The notes below the pieces were generated by a model that was not told the DNA's origin, did no database searches, and worked only from the letters and a program-made list of their open reading frames with translations. This document shows, one piece after another, positions 1 to 9,311 of a DNA stretch of 64,000 bases. The stretch spans positions 111,641,195 through 111,705,194 of the forward strand of contig CP136065.1 in the NCBI GenBank assembly GCA_032622095.1, read 5' to 3'. Source of the DNA: Siphonodentalium dalli (lineage: Eukaryota; Mollusca; Scaphopoda; Gadilida; Siphonodentaliidae). The position numbers were made by a program, and so were the translations under genes. Numbering within the stretch: position 1 is the stretch's first letter; every line of letters starts with the position of its first letter.

Positions 1-665
1 GCATATTACTATTTGTAATTTTATTTCATTAACTTACATCTTTTTCCCTCGATTTCTTTCTCTCTTTCATCTTTTCTTTTCATCTTCTATGAACAAAACA
101 AATTCAATATTTCGCTTTTGGGGGAGGGGGTCAGGTCACCGACCGACACGTACCGGGTGCGCACATACCGACAATAAAAATTAAAGGCTAGATAGATACG
201 GGGTGTTTCAAATTGAAGTGACCTATTTCTGTGTAATATGGAGGTGGGTGAGAGAAAAACAAACCGACCTTGGGTAAATACATATCAGCAGCACGACGTA
301 CGTCATTTATGTGGTCAACGGGACGTCACTCTGTGCACACAGGGCGTGTTGACGTTATAACAATTTAACAGCACATTTATTTAAGACACAAAATGCTGCC
401 AACTGCCTTGTTCCAATGCTGAGTGACCGTCGCCGAAGGCACGAGCCATTAACAACTTTATGTGTAAAGTATTAATCGAAGGAAGAAATAAATACAAAGA
501 ACCCATATTTACATACCTTGCATGTTACCAACTTCAACTTTCCCGCTTTTATTTGTCACACTCCGGTGGTTCATATCGTGCACGTCAGAGAGCTGCAAAG
601 AGAAACCAGGTCAGTTATTAAAATTCAGCCAAAACAGGCGTCTTGAAATAGGCCCGCGCGCACAG
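1..665. other. 3' part of an H2A-H4 spacer upstream of a split H4 gene
   Basis: Non-coding flank identical to the region upstream of every other H4 in the window, starting just after the CTTT microsatellite. A cluster of ACGTCA-type (CRE/ATF-like) motifs is visible at 296-305 (ACGTACGTCA), 322-329 (GACGTCAC) and 350-357 (TGACGTTA), roughly 380-440 bp before the H4 start. Their use as regulatory sites is inference. No ORF or RNA gene was recognised. Confidence 0.7.
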
Positions 666-702
666 TATAAATAAAGGACGATTAATCGCCTTGTCATTTC
701 AG
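666..702 (+). promoter_or_regulatory. H4: H4 core promoter, separated from its gene by a LINE
   Basis: TATAAATAA box at 666-674 followed 30 nt downstream by TCATTTC, a match to the YYANWYY initiator with predicted +1 at A696. It is the same core promoter as in front of the other H4 copies, but the LINE begins at 745, so a transcript from here would enter the retrotransposon in its sense orientation. Confidence 0.75.
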
Positions 703-726
703 CTCGCTGATTCATACATACAATAT

Positions 727-744
727 AAAAAAAATGTCAGGGCG
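727..744 (+). repeat. Left target-site duplication of the LINE
   Basis: AAAAAAAATGTCAGGGCG, repeated at 6750-6767. The run of A residues makes the left limit ambiguous because it merges with the poly(A) tail at the other end; the unambiguous core is the 11 bases starting at the H4 ATG. Confidence 0.9.
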
Positions 745-802
745 TCAGGCCAGCAGATACTCACACCAGACTGACGCTGCGACGGCTTGGCCGTGTGTTT
801 AA
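734..802 (+). other. Short chimeric ORF from the H4 start codon into the LINE
   Basis: The severed H4 start (Met-Ser-Gly-Arg) continues in frame into the LINE 5' end for 22 codons and stops at TAA 800-802. It would act as an upstream ORF on any transcript that starts at the H4 promoter and reaches LINE ORF1 at 861. Translation is inferred, not shown. Confidence 0.4.
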
Positions 803-860
803 CCCGCTTCCAGGGTGTTTCCCGCTTCTATTTGTATTTTTTCTTCTCACATGTTTCAAG

Positions 861-2081
861 ATGGCTGAGCTGGATCCGCGGCTCAACACTTCCAAAGATT
901 CCATCATTCAAGGTATGTGCGACACACCACCTGCACCACCTGCTCCACCCGTCACCGACGCACCTTCTGCACCACCGGAACCACCACCTCCGCCTCCCGT
1001 TCAGAAGGTTTATATCTCTACAGATGGGTATGAAGTCGCGTCCACTGACCCACTGGATCCGTACAAGGGTACTTATGGCGAAAATACGTCCCTTCTTTCG
1101 GACGACGTGAAACAAAGCTTGTGGGGTAGAACTACCAACATTTTTCTTCGTGGTCCCCGCCCGGGACGCGTAAATGCCACATTGTTGGCGGAGAAGATTT
1201 CTGAAAGGATGCCCCAAGTCGGCATTACGGCGATCCATCGAGGTCAGGACAGCCGGGAATGGACAATTGTGTTTTCGACGGATGGTTTCGTTCAAGATTT
1301 TAGGCACCTCACACCTCCATTTTCTCCCATGGCAGGGATCACTACTGTCGCAGAACTTTCCCGGTACGAGCCTCGGGCGCACACCGTAAAAATTAATTGG
1401 CTCCCGTTTAGCGTCCCGCATTCGGTAGTCATCGCGCACCTCACAGAATACGGGACGGTGCTGGAGATAGAGTACGAATCCTTCCGAGCCGTCGGCCAAG
1501 AAATCGCCAACGGCCGTCGGCGGCTTCGCATGAAATTTATTAAACCCGATATAACCGACTTTCCCGACTTCGGCATGCTGGCTGGATATAAAGTTTTCTA
1601 CACGGTCGCGGGGAGATCGCCCTTATGCTTGAAATGTGGGCAGCGTGGCCACGTGCGCATGACTTGCCCAGACAACAACTTTTCCCCGTCGGGAGTGCTA
1701 TCTCGGCCGACGGATTACGCGGCGGCAGTCCGCCGCCATAGAGGCCGGCCAGAATCACCTTCAGTGCAGCCCCCGGATGATGGTCACGTGACCCTGTCAA
1801 CGTTCGAGACACCATTAGCACCAGGGCAGGACTATATGCCTCCTCCCTCTTTCCAGGAGGGGGGGCTCCACAATGATTTCCAGTTGTCCGAGTCCGGGTC
1901 AGACGATTTGGATGTGGAAAAAGTTTCGGAATCGGACAGTCCTCTGTCCCCTGCCATTTACCGTATGGAAGTGATGGACACTCGCGCGGTTGGGGGGGGC
2001 AGTAAGCGACAGCATGAGGGTGACGAGGAACGTCACCCTCCTGCCAAGTTGAATGTGCGGGAAGGCCCAGCACCTGATTAA
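861..2081 (+). CDS. LINE ORF1 protein, CCHC zinc-knuckle RNA-binding protein
   Basis: 406 residues from the ATG at 861, preferred over the in-frame ATG at 795 because it has A at -3 and G at +4 and the extra 22 residues are merely hydrophobic. Visible parts: a proline-rich N terminus (residues 23-46), a central region (about 85-250) with two stretches that look RRM-like (NIFLRGP... and VKINWLP...), a CX2CX4HX4C zinc knuckle (C256, C259, H264, C269), then a Ser/Pro/acidic low-complexity C terminus. ORF1 proteins of this group bind the element RNA and form the retrotransposition particle. It lies 249 bp before ORF2. The RRM assignment is tentative; the knuckle is certain. Confidence 0.85.
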   Translation: MAELDPRLNTSKDSIIQGMCDTPPAPPAPPVTDAPSAPPEPPPPPPVQKVYISTDGYEVASTDPLDPYKGTYGENTSLLSDDVKQSLWGRTTNIFLRGPRPGRVNATLLAEKISERMPQVGITAIHRGQDSREWTIVFSTDGFVQDFRHLTPPFSPMAGITTVAELSRYEPRAHTVKINWLPFSVPHSVVIAHLTEYGTVLEIEYESFRAVGQEIANGRRRLRMKFIKPDITDFPDFGMLAGYKVFYTVAGRSPLCLKCGQRGHVRMTCPDNNFSPSGVLSRPTDYAAAVRRHRGRPESPSVQPPDDGHVTLSTFETPLAPGQDYMPPPSFQEGGLHNDFQLSESGSDDLDVEKVSESDSPLSPAIYRMEVMDTRAVGGGSKRQHEGDEERHPPAKLNVREGPAPD

Positions 2082-2330
2082 TGTGTTTTAATATGATTGT
2101 GTATATTTATTCTCTTCGACCCTCGCTAACGTCCCTGATTTTCCCTTTTGCCTTCTGGATATATTATGTTGCCTTTTTCTTCACGACCTCTCGCTTTTCC
2201 TCTGATTTTTGCGCCTGCCCACCGACTCAACTTTACGCCAGATCCATTGGGGACTGGCTGTTCTTTGTGTCTTTCTGTATCTATTTATGTGTCCCTTGTC
2301 TCGTTTCGTATCTCACCTTTTCGACTTTCC

Positions 2331-5300
2331 ATGGATAAACTTCACATAGCCTCTTTAAATGCGTGCGGTCTTCGCAATACTAAGACTATTCTGGCCCTTA
2401 AGTATCTCTTCCTTTTTGATAGGGTCGACGTGCTTTTCCTTCAGGAAACGCACGTCGACGACTATCAACTTGGACAGGACCTACAATATAAATTAGATTG
2501 CAAAGGTTTTTGGTCCTATGGTACTAACCGCTCATGCGGCACGGTGATTTTTATTCGAAATTCCCTAAAACACACCGTGATCAAATCTTTTTCGGATATG
2601 GACGGCCGCTGCGCGGGCGTCGATGTCGACGTCTCCGGAGTGGCTTTCCGTTTCCTTTCCTTTTATGGTCCTCAAGCACCCGACCAGAATAGAGACCTTG
2701 TTTTTCAAACTTTACTCCCCCATTTAGTCACCAGCCGATCAGTCATTTTAGGTGGGGATTTTAATTTTATAGTTCATCCAAAATACGACAAAATTGGTGG
2801 CCGGACCCTTGTTCCCGCCTATGCCAAAGAATGGCACAAAAAATTTATGGATTTTGGCCTCGTTGATTTTTATAGGCATGGTAACCCTACCACTGTCCAT
2901 ACTACTCGTCATAGCGCAAATGTCCATACGCGCCTGGACAAATTTTATATCTCCCGATCTCTGCTGACAGACCCCCCCAACTATTCTTCCCAAACTTTCC
3001 CCCACTCTGATCACGATGTCATTAGTATCTTTTTCACAACGATCCCCCGATCCGCTATTGGCCCCGGATATTGGAAGGCCAACACTTCCCTTTTTCTTGA
3101 TCCTGATTTCAAGTCTGATTTCTGTACCTTTTGGTATGATCGCACCGCTTCTGTGTCTGGCATTCATGTCACACAGGAGTGGTGGGATCAGATCAAGGCG
3201 GATATTAGAGCTTTTATTCAGAATTATGCCAATATTAAGGCATCAAATACTAGAGCTTCCCTTCGAAAATTGGAACGAGAATATAAACTTTTACTTCAGG
3301 CTGAGCACTTACATCCTGGCAGATATGCAGACCAGCTCGCCCCTCTTCGTGCTAGCATCCAATCCTTTCATGCTCGGAACGCTGAGGGTGCTTATATCCG
3401 TTCGCGCTCAAATGTTTTAAATTCCCATGACGGTTCTGCCCAATTTTTCCATTCCCTAGAACGCTCACGCAGTGCCAAAAAAATCATTACTTCCGTCACC
3501 ACTGCTGGTACGACCTATACTTCGACTTCCGATATTATAACTCAATTTACGGCTTTTTGGTCTCAGCTCTTCACCAAAGAGGACACCGATTCTCAAGCTG
3601 CTGATTCTTTTCTAACTGACCTACATAGCTTGTCTGTCCCAGACGCGGACCTCTGTGAAGCCACTCTTCGTGTTGAAGAATTACACACTGCGCTTTTTGA
3701 CATGTCTTCCGGCAAATCCCCCGGCTCGGATGGCCTCCCTGCAGAATTCTACAAGACTTTTGCCCCACAAATTTTACCTCGATTATTACAGCTTTACAAC
3801 AACTGCTTTCACGATAAACTTCCCTTTTCACAGCGGACATCGCTTATTACTATGCTCCCGAAAGACCCAGCTCATCCTGAAATTGTGTCTAATTATAGGC
3901 CCATCAGCCTTCTTAATGTAGATTATAAAATTTTGTCTAAATCCCTTTGTAACCGACTTAAATTGGTCATTTCTTCTATTGTCCAAGAAGATCAAACGTG
4001 TGGAGTTCCGGGACGCACTATCATGGATAATTTACATTTACTTCGGAATATTCAAGACTATTGTAAACAGAAAAATCTCCCATGCGCTTTCGTTAGCCTC
4101 GATCAACAGAAGGCATTCGATCGAGTTGATCATGATTATTTATTCCGCACCCTTTCTTCCTTTGGCTTTGGACCCAACTTTGTCTCTTGGGTCCGTCTTT
4201 TATATACTGACATTTATTCTAGTCTTTATATCAACCAACACACTTCCGACCCCTTTCCAGTAACTCGGTCAGTCCGCCAGGGATGCAGTCTTTCCCCGCT
4301 TTTATATATCTTGTGCTTAGAACCCCTGCTACATCACTTTCGCAATAACCCCTCGATCACCGGGCTAACTGTGCCCGGTGCTCCGACCCCCTTTAAAACT
4401 ACAGCGTATGCTGATGACGTGACCTTAATACTTACTACCGATGCCTCCATCGGAGCCGCATTACAAACGATCGATCGTTATGGCTCAGCGTCCGGTGCTC
4501 GGCTCAACTTAACTAAATCGGTCGGGTTATTTATCGGTCGCTGGGGTCATCGTACGGACACTCCGTACGGTCTCCGGTGGTCCGCTTCCCACAAAATTTT
4601 AGGCCTGCTTTTTGGTTCGGCAGTAACTACCGATGACCATTTCCACAACTTATTTCAGAAATTTTCTAAAACTTTACAATTTGGTCGCACCGTCAATTTA
4701 GCTCAATTCACCAAAGCCTCGTATCTCAATGTCTATTGCTTTAGCAAACTATGGTATTACACGTCTATTGTGCCTTTGTCCGCCCATTATATCCGGCTTT
4801 TTCAGAGAGCAGCTTTTCGTTTTTTTTGGACTACTTTAATTGAGCCCCTCCCGCGGTCCTTACTTTATGCACCGAAAAGTGCAGGAGGTGCCGATATTGC
4901 CCATTTACAAAGTAAATGCAATACCCTCCTCCTTCGTCACATCCAACGGTTGCTGACCAACCCCACCGCTCGATGGTCCGTTTTTGCTATATATTGGATA
5001 GGGTTCCATCTCCGGGAATACGTCCCCGCTTTCGCTGCTCGTAGCATCGCGCACTGTGATCCGGCGTATATTCCCCCCTTTTATCTGTCTTGCTTGCGTG
5101 CTTTCGCTGCCTTTCGTGATCTTCCCGATTTTCCCCTACTGCCCACCATCGATTCCAAAATTATTTATCACCATTTACTGAAGCCCATTATTACTGCCCC
5201 GCCCCTTACCATTCGTTTTCCTAAACTACCCTTTACTTTGCTCTGGATGAACCTCCATAATGTACATGTCGATCCGGCCCTTCGTGGGCTCCTTTATCGG

Positions 5301-5825
5301 GTTATCCACGGCGTTTTATTCACAAGACTTCGCATTAAGCGCTTCACAACAACATTTCCTTATGTGAACTGTTCCTTCTGTAATAAAGCTCCGGAGGACC
5401 TACAACATCTCTTCGTCGATTGCGAAGTGGTCCAACCCTTATGGGATTTAATATTCACCTGGATCAATAATATTATACCCGGTAATAAATTCCGACCACA
5501 CTTAGGTCACATTCGATTTCTTATCGTCCGCGCTCGAAACCCTTCCCATCGCGCCCTGGCTCTCATCTTAATTACAGAGGCCATTGCCGCAATTTGGTAT
5601 ACCAGAAATCCTATACATGTTGCTCAGCGCACGCTAAAATATCATGTAACTACCCGGATAGTCCATCCGCCACATATCCCCATTTTGGCCTTTTTATCAC
5701 GGCTTCGAACCCGCGTTTTAGTCGATCATCATCGGCTGTCCAGTAATAGTTTCGCCGAATTATGGCTCCTTTCCCCTGACATATGTACTCTTGATGACGA
5801 TGATTTAGTAACCTTCTCATTTTAA
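2331..5825 (+). CDS. LINE ORF2 protein: APE endonuclease and reverse transcriptase
   Basis: 1164 residues from the ATG at 2331. An upstream in-frame ATG at 2148 would add 61 residues without family features, while the endonuclease fold starts directly after 2331. APE motifs: N10 in SLNACG, E39 in LQETH, D143/N145 in GGDFN, and S226-D227-H228 near the domain end. Reverse transcriptase: YRPISLLN, motif A with D591 in SLDQQKAFD, motif B RQGCSLSPLL, catalytic YADD at 693-696. A C-terminal CX2CX8HX4C motif (C1014, C1017, H1026, C1031) within a WxxL...HLFxxC context resembles the zf-RVT domain. The enzyme nicks the target and primes reverse transcription there. No stop or frameshift is seen, so activity is plausible. 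Confidence 0.93.
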   Translation: MDKLHIASLNACGLRNTKTILALKYLFLFDRVDVLFLQETHVDDYQLGQDLQYKLDCKGFWSYGTNRSCGTVIFIRNSLKHTVIKSFSDMDGRCAGVDVDVSGVAFRFLSFYGPQAPDQNRDLVFQTLLPHLVTSRSVILGGDFNFIVHPKYDKIGGRTLVPAYAKEWHKKFMDFGLVDFYRHGNPTTVHTTRHSANVHTRLDKFYISRSLLTDPPNYSSQTFPHSDHDVISIFFTTIPRSAIGPGYWKANTSLFLDPDFKSDFCTFWYDRTASVSGIHVTQEWWDQIKADIRAFIQNYANIKASNTRASLRKLEREYKLLLQAEHLHPGRYADQLAPLRASIQSFHARNAEGAYIRSRSNVLNSHDGSAQFFHSLERSRSAKKIITSVTTAGTTYTSTSDIITQFTAFWSQLFTKEDTDSQAADSFLTDLHSLSVPDADLCEATLRVEELHTALFDMSSGKSPGSDGLPAEFYKTFAPQILPRLLQLYNNCFHDKLPFSQRTSLITMLPKDPAHPEIVSNYRPISLLNVDYKILSKSLCNRLKLVISSIVQEDQTCGVPGRTIMDNLHLLRNIQDYCKQKNLPCAFVSLDQQKAFDRVDHDYLFRTLSSFGFGPNFVSWVRLLYTDIYSSLYINQHTSDPFPVTRSVRQGCSLSPLLYILCLEPLLHHFRNNPSITGLTVPGAPTPFKTTAYADDVTLILTTDASIGAALQTIDRYGSASGARLNLTKSVGLFIGRWGHRTDTPYGLRWSASHKILGLLFGSAVTTDDHFHNLFQKFSKTLQFGRTVNLAQFTKASYLNVYCFSKLWYYTSIVPLSAHYIRLFQRAAFRFFWTTLIEPLPRSLLYAPKSAGGADIAHLQSKCNTLLLRHIQRLLTNPTARWSVFAIYWIGFHLREYVPAFAARSIAHCDPAYIPPFYLSCLRAFAAFRDLPDFPLLPTIDSKIIYHHLLKPIITAPPLTIRFPKLPFTLLWMNLHNVHVDPALRGLLYRVIHGVLFTRLRIKRFTTTFPYVNCSFCNKAPEDLQHLFVDCEVVQPLWDLIFTWINNIIPGNKFRPHLGHIRFLIVRARNPSHRALALILITEAIAAIWYTRNPIHVAQRTLKYHVTTRIVHPPHIPILAFLSRLRTRVLVDHHRLSSNSFAELWLLSPDICTLDDDDLVTFSF

Positions 5826-6692
5826 CTCCACTCTTCTCTTTACCCCTGTTTATATGTCTGTATGCTTAATTTCTTTATTTCAGGTACTTGCTGTGTCCTG
5901 GTACACATATACCTTAATTTGTTTTCTTTATTTTCTCGTTTCAGGCAGTTTCTGTGCGCTCGGTCCACATATGTCTTTTTATATTTTATTTAGACCTTCT
6001 TCCTCTTTAACTATCTATCTTACTTGCTGCCCCCCCCCGTTTCTAACCCCCCGACCCGTCTCTGATTAATGTGCCTGCCTGTTGGTTTTCAACTCACGGC
6101 GTGCCGGGCTGGGCGGTGTGACCCGTTCACGGCACATGTCGTTCAGCCGGGTGCTTCGTGCGTGACCCGCTTCACATTCTTACATAATATTATTGCTCTC
6201 AATGCTTTCGACTACGCCCGTGCGTATGTTTACTTTTATTAGGTGACTTGTACTCTTACTTTTCATTGTCTCTTTCCATTTTCTCTTTTGTCTGTCACTT
6301 GTACTCTTATGCTTCTCATTTTCTTTCCTTCTTCCTTCTTTCCTTCCTTTCTTTTATGTTTGTTTATTCCTTTTCTTCCTTTATTGTTATGCATTATTCC
6401 ATTTTCGTATTTAATTCTTTTTTTGTCTCGTTACAGTTACGTACATCATTTTTCTATTTTTCAACTTGTTGCCTTAATATTAATTTTATTAAAGTTTCTG
6501 CCCGTGAGAAGATGACCCGTAGAAGAGGCCGAGTGCCCACGTTTTTTGTTTTATTTTCATCGAGGGTCCAGGCGACTGTGATGATCCGGTTAATTATTGC
6601 TCGTTGACCACATTATTATTTCCCGTACATTCCATCCTGGCTCGGTACTGGTTTGTGGTCCCGTGAGCTCTAAGACCAGACTGAGTCGTTTT
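5826..6692 (+). other. LINE 3' UTR
   Basis: Pyrimidine-rich non-coding stretch between the ORF2 stop and the poly(A) tail. Its last 200 bases are less biased and are presumably the part read by the reverse transcriptase. No similarity was seen by eye to the 3' ends of elements E1-E10, so this LINE is not an obvious driver of that family. Confidence 0.7.
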
Positions 6693-7068
<376 letters not shown>

Positions 7069-7104
7069 ACACCCGAAAGATCGGAAGCACAGCTTCAAAC
7101 AAAC

Positions 7105-7120
7105 GGCCCTTTTCAGGGCC
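7105..7120 (+). terminator. Histone 3' stem-loop of H4 (unit 1)
   Basis: GGCCCTTTTCAGGGCC: 6-bp stem and 4-nt loop, the SLBP-binding element that replaces a poly(A) tail. A purine-rich AAAGAGA about 16 nt downstream could be the U7 snRNA-binding downstream element. Confidence 0.95.
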
Positions 7121-7712
7121 ACCAAATTATTTTAAAGAGATACTTTAAAAATTGCTGTACAGCAAAAATAACACGCCATGTTAATACAATTTTAGTATAT
7201 ACATGAAAGGCACATAAAGGAGTGAGTGAGTGAGCGAGCGAGTGAAGGATGGAAACGTGCTCATAAAAGTTTACTAAATACAATTTTTTTTTCGAACACT
7301 GCACTATGTTAGTTTAGTTCTATATATATAGACAAACTGCATAGTAACTGAAATGTGTATGGACGTGTGACCTAACTTTTAATCACTTGTTACATCTTCA
7401 TCAGGGAATTGGGCTATATTCCACAATTAAGCATTCAATATTCAAACAAGCTCATTCCCGTTATTATTATTTTTTACACACATTTCTGACAGCTACTTTG
7501 TTGCCATGCCCCCCACATATACGGGGCATGTTCTTATATACTTGATCCCAATAAATGCTATGTGCACTTTAGTTGGGATATTTGCTTATATTTTTATTCA
7601 GTTCAGTTCCCTTCCTTTTCATGGTTATTCGTGAATTCCTCATTGTCCCTAACCCACAGTGATTCGAATAGTTTAGCAATTCTAATAGTTTATCTTTTTG
7701 GAAAATTTGGGT
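7121..7712. other. H4-H2B convergent spacer (unit 1)
   Basis: Non-coding. It holds a GTGA/GCGA short repeat around 7220-7245, a perfect 8-bp inverted repeat CATGCCCC...GGGGCATG with 10-nt loop at 7505-7530, and an AATAAA on the plus strand about 20 bp beyond it inside a second inverted repeat (ATCCCAA/TTGGGAT). The AATAAA could be a back-up poly(A) signal for H4; a function for the hairpins is unknown. Confidence 0.6.
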
Positions 7713-7728
7713 GGCCCTGAAAAGGGCC
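7713..7728 (-). terminator. Histone 3' stem-loop of H2B (unit 1)
   Basis: Same 16-nt stem-loop on the minus strand. The about 50 nt from 3 nt before the stem into the flank are identical to those of H2A. Confidence 0.95.
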
Positions 7729-7757
7729 GTTTGTGTGTAAAGCTGTAAGTGAACAGT

Positions 7758-8129
7758 TTACTTGCTGCTGGTGTACTTCGTGACGGCCTTGGTGCCCTCA
7801 GAGACGGCGTGCTTGGCCAATTCACCTGGGAGAAGAAGTCTGACGGCGGTCTGGACCTCTCTGGAGGTGATGGTGGATCGTTTGTTGTAGTGGGCCAATC
7901 GGGAGGCCTCAGCTGCGATCCTCTCGAAAATGTCGTTGACAAAGCTGTTCATGATGGACATGGCTTTGCTGCTGACACCGGTGTCTGGGTGTACCTGTTT
8001 CAAGACTTTGTAGATGTAGATTCCGTAGGATTCCTTCCTTTTTCGGTGCCTCTTCTTGGTGCCGGTCGTTGACGCCTTCTGGGTCTTGGTGGCCTTTTTG
8101 GCTCCTTTGCTTCCTGCTTTGGGTGGCAT
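7758..8129 (-). CDS. H2B: Histone H2B (unit 1), promoter displaced by three elements
   Basis: 123 residues: lysine-rich N-terminal tail, the basic [11 protein letters not shown] segment entering the fold, the histone fold ([15 protein letters not shown], then [12 protein letters not shown]), and the C-terminal helix ending AVTKYTSSK, whose K118 corresponds to the conserved mono-ubiquitination lysine. H2B dimerises with H2A. The ORF is intact, but three E elements sit at its predicted transcription start, so its TATA box is now at 11783-11791, 3.65 kb from the ATG. If transcribed from there, H2B would be the fourth ORF on the RNA. Confidence 0.95.
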   Translation of the reverse strand: MPPKAGSKGAKKATKTQKASTTGTKKRHRKRKESYGIYIYKVLKQVHPDTGVSSKAMSIMNSFVNDIFERIAAEASRLAHYNKRSTITSREVQTAVRLLLPGELAKHAVSEGTKAVTKYTSSK

Positions 8130-8340
8130 CGTGAAACGAGATGAAAATTATTTTACTTGACGAAATGTCGAGAAAATATGGATCGCCCTGATAGGGGGTT
8201 TGGGAAACTTTCCCGGGAAGATTTGAAAGGGGCGGAACCCCTCTCCTACAACCCACTGTTGAATTTAATTTGGAACATGTAATGGTGTTACATTAACATG
8301 AGATTGGTGAGGGTGAAATGAAAATGATCTAGACATAGAA

Positions 8341-9123
8341 TTATTTCTTTTTCTTGGCTTTCTTTTTTTTTCTGTGTTGAAGGTCTGTTTGTTGTTGTTG
8401 TTGTTGAAGTTCTGTTTGTTGTTGTTCCTTTAGATCTAAGGCCGCCATCAATTTATGGGCGGATGCCTGAGCCTCCAGCGCCAACTTAACATTTTCTTCG
8501 ATAGAGCGAGTGGAGCTGGTGCTGGTGGTACTGTTGTTGTTGTTGTTGTTGGTGCTGGTGGAGCTGGAGGACACCGGGATGTTTTGGTAATCCGGTGTCC
8601 GAGGTGTAAAGTCCAGTTCCACGTCGAAGCTGGCGGCAGGAACATTTGGGGTGGTATCCACGTCCCTGTCTCCGCTAGCCTCGACGACGACAGCAGGGAC
8701 CTCCGGCAGATCCACGGAATCCCTGCTAGTTGGTGCTATGTCGTCAGTCTCCATGCAGGTCGAGTCGTCTGGGCGTCTCTCAGACAACTTCGACCCGCCG
8801 GCTTTGACTATAGACGGCTGAGCCACACGGGGAGGGGTGACCGGTCGATCAACGGTCACCCCCATCTTCTTCTTCCATTTCGCCCGTCTGGCTGCGTCCC
8901 TTCTCCTTCGAGCTGGTGTCTTTTTCTTAGGAGGCTCCTTTTTCATGGTACGGCTGGTCTTGGTCTTGCTCCAGGTGGAAGATTTCTGGTTTCCAGCATC
9001 TCCCGTCCTGAATTCAACACAGAGAGTCAAATGGCCTCTGTTAGACTGGAGATTCCAGCTAACAATATCCGCAATTTGAGATCTCTCTAGTGCTGCTAAC
9101 GCGGCGTCAGGGATTAGCTCCAT
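8341..9123 (-). CDS. E1 element protein, unknown function
   Basis: 260 residues from the ATG at 9123 (A at -3, G at +4). Function not recognised. Parts: a conserved N-terminal domain (about residues 1-40) with SWNLQS and LTLCVEF, a strongly basic segment (61-87, RRRRDAARRAKWKKK), an acidic Ser/Pro/Thr middle, an Asn run, a short helical Ala/Leu/Gln cassette (the shortest in the family), a Gln run and a terminal Lys tail (KKKKAKKKK). The basic parts suggest nucleic-acid binding and nuclear location. It may be an ORF1-like protein of a retroelement lacking ORF2; that is inference. The start of its variable cassette (SIEENVKLALE) resembles E5. Confidence 0.7.
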   Translation of the reverse strand: MELIPDAALAALERSQIADIVSWNLQSNRGHLTLCVEFRTGDAGNQKSSTWSKTKTSRTMKKEPPKKKTPARRRRDAARRAKWKKKMGVTVDRPVTPPRVAQPSIVKAGGSKLSERRPDDSTCMETDDIAPTSRDSVDLPEVPAVVVEASGDRDVDTTPNVPAASFDVELDFTPRTPDYQNIPVSSSSTSTNNNNNNSTTSTSSTRSIEENVKLALEAQASAHKLMAALDLKEQQQTELQQQQQQTDLQHRKKKKAKKKK

Positions 9124-9174
9124 TGTCCGTCGCACTAAGCCTAATCCAAAACCGTCTCACTCAGGCCGGCATCA

Positions 9175-9228
9175 GCACGAGGGCGGTTGCTTCCAATTAA
9201 GGTTACAGACCGCACAAATCACTCGTGC
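9175..9228 (-). ncRNA. Conserved hairpin in the E1 leader RNA
   Basis: Outer arms GCACGAG (9175-9181) and CTCGTGC (9222-9228), inner arms GCGGT (9183-9187) and ACCGC (9209-9213). In E4 and E6 the outer arms are GCACGGG/CCCGTGC, so one A-T pair became G-C with pairing kept; in E2, E3, E5 and E8-E10 a G-U wobble replaces one pair. This covariation supports a real RNA structure, perhaps for packaging or translation. Confidence 0.5.
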
Positions 9229-9311
9229 CGACGCTCTGACACCGCAAGGAACTAATGGAGTCAAATAAAATCTGACTTGTTCGCTCCACTTGCTGCCAGA
9301 GATGGATCGCC

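Larger units (their letters stand above)
8188..9301 (-). mobile_element. E1: H2B-start-site element, first of three in unit 1
   Basis: 1.1-kb element on the minus strand between target copies at 8176-8187 (ATATGGATCGCC) and 9302-9311. Its 5' end is at 9301, its 3' end at 8188. There are no inverted repeats and no poly(A). It has a leader of about 180 nt, one ORF, and a 150-nt 3' region ending in a GC-rich block with hairpins (GGGGTTCCGCCCC, GGGAAAGTTTCCC). The 3' junction has one extra C compared with the other copies. The precise 3' end, slightly variable 5' end and target duplication suggest target-primed reverse transcription, but no reverse transcriptase is encoded. Confidence 0.85.

Noticed and set aside
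2748-3167. Antisense ORFs within LINE ORF2
   Set aside because: No motif and overlapped by the endonuclease domain coding frame.
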